Assembly (NCBI GenBank): GCA_021186555.1
Contig: JAJKFL010000005.1
Coordinates: forward strand, 50,685,635-50,749,634
Reading direction: 5' to 3'
From: Reticulitermes speratus
Lineage: Eukaryota; Arthropoda; Insecta; Blattodea; Rhinotermitidae
Length of the DNA stretch: 64,000 nt
A model generated the notes under the pieces. The model had not been told where the DNA came from, made no database searches, and saw only the letters and a program-made list of their open reading frames with translations. Made by a program: the position numbers and the translations under genes. This document shows, piece after piece, positions 63,665-64,000 of this stretch (the first letter of the stretch is position 1; each line of letters opens with the position of its first letter).

Positions 63665-63935
63665 AAACTTTTTCTCTATTTTGGGTAATTACACGGCGTC
63701 GTGTGGTAATTATTTACCGACGTTTCGGGACAACGTGTCACATCGCACGGCTCCCTACCCCGCTATGCTGCCAAGTTTACTTGTCATCGGCTTTCTTTCC
63801 TTCTTGGTATCTTGACCCGTGAAAATGGGACCGACACGTTGTCCCGAAACGTCGGTAAATAATTACCACACGACGCCGTGTAATTACCCAAAAGACCACA
63901 GATTATATCATTATCGCGGCGGAAGCCTGAAATCA
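63665..63935. mobile_element. Fold-back element, GAAACGTCGGTAA subfamily, best preserved copy
   Basis: GGTAATTACACGGCGTCGTG ... GACGTTTCGGGACAACGTGT (63,685-63,741) is mirrored by ACACGTTGTCCCGAAACGTC ... CACGACGCCGTGTAATTACC (63,834-63,889). Arms are perfect over about 55 bp. The plus-strand core GTGAAAATGGGAC...GTCCCGAAACGTC carries extra mutations (GAAAA for GAAGA). Outer sequence GCGGCGGAAGCCTGAAATCA matches 42.25 kb. Confidence 0.85.
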
Positions 63936-64000
63936 AGGTTCTTCTCTCTCATTTTTTGCTTTCACAAATGAGGTCTTTTTCTCTTTACTTAACATAGTCC

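Overview
This is a repeat-rich animal nuclear window, most likely from an insect. The only host gene I can support is spread over 13 coding exons with GT-AG introns, and everything else is tRNA-derived SINEs, truncated LINEs, MITEs, fold-back elements and satellites. The LINE open reading frames and SINE bodies resemble those I associate with cockroaches and termites (Blattodea). That placement is inference from family resemblance, not a search result.

Gene. From 34,123 to 51,261 (+) lie 13 consecutive exons of a class XVIII unconventional myosin (vertebrate MYO18A, Drosophila Mhcl). They sum to 2,496 bp, exactly 832 codons, all in frame across the splice junctions. They run from the short segment preceding the motor to the converter region. 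The PDZ/N-terminal exons and the IQ/coiled-coil exons were not found; the next downstream exon must lie more than 12.7 kb away, beyond the window. The nucleotide-binding loops carry the atypical residues known for this class.

Layout. 1-0.59 kb: 114-bp satellite continuing off the left edge. 0.59-34.1 kb: dense nested mobile-element debris with no host gene recognised. 34.1-51.3 kb: myosin exons, with SINEs, fold-backs and one long MITE in the introns. 51.3-64 kb: presumed intron 13, containing LINE fragments, a 37/32-bp tandem array at 58 kb, and a stack at 60.2-62.4 kb (LINE tail holding two inverted hAT MITEs and one SINE).

Mobile elements. At least four tRNA-like SINE families recur (called A to D here), many with clear target-site duplications (TSDs). 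There are at least five kinds of 5'-truncated LINE tail; two MITE families with pogo-like ends (one in two copies); a roughly 500-bp MITE with AGGCGCGTTCGC ends in several copies; three hAT-like MITE families; and mariner remnants.

Most unusual signal. A dispersed set of elements, often arranged as long inverted repeats, carries a compact motif with the layout of a type I hammerhead ribozyme: short stem I, CUGANGA, a perfect stem II, GAAA, a 2-4 bp stem III, UH, and the stem I return strand. It is followed downstream by a shared box, GTGCAT-N(2-3)-GTTGGT, and in several copies by ATGCACGGTG. Stem I and stem II differ completely between copies while remaining self-complementary. Several copies are bounded by 10-17 bp TSDs. 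This matches what is known of hammerhead-bearing terminal repeats of Penelope-like elements and animal retrozymes. No reverse transcriptase of that class is present, so the elements look non-autonomous.
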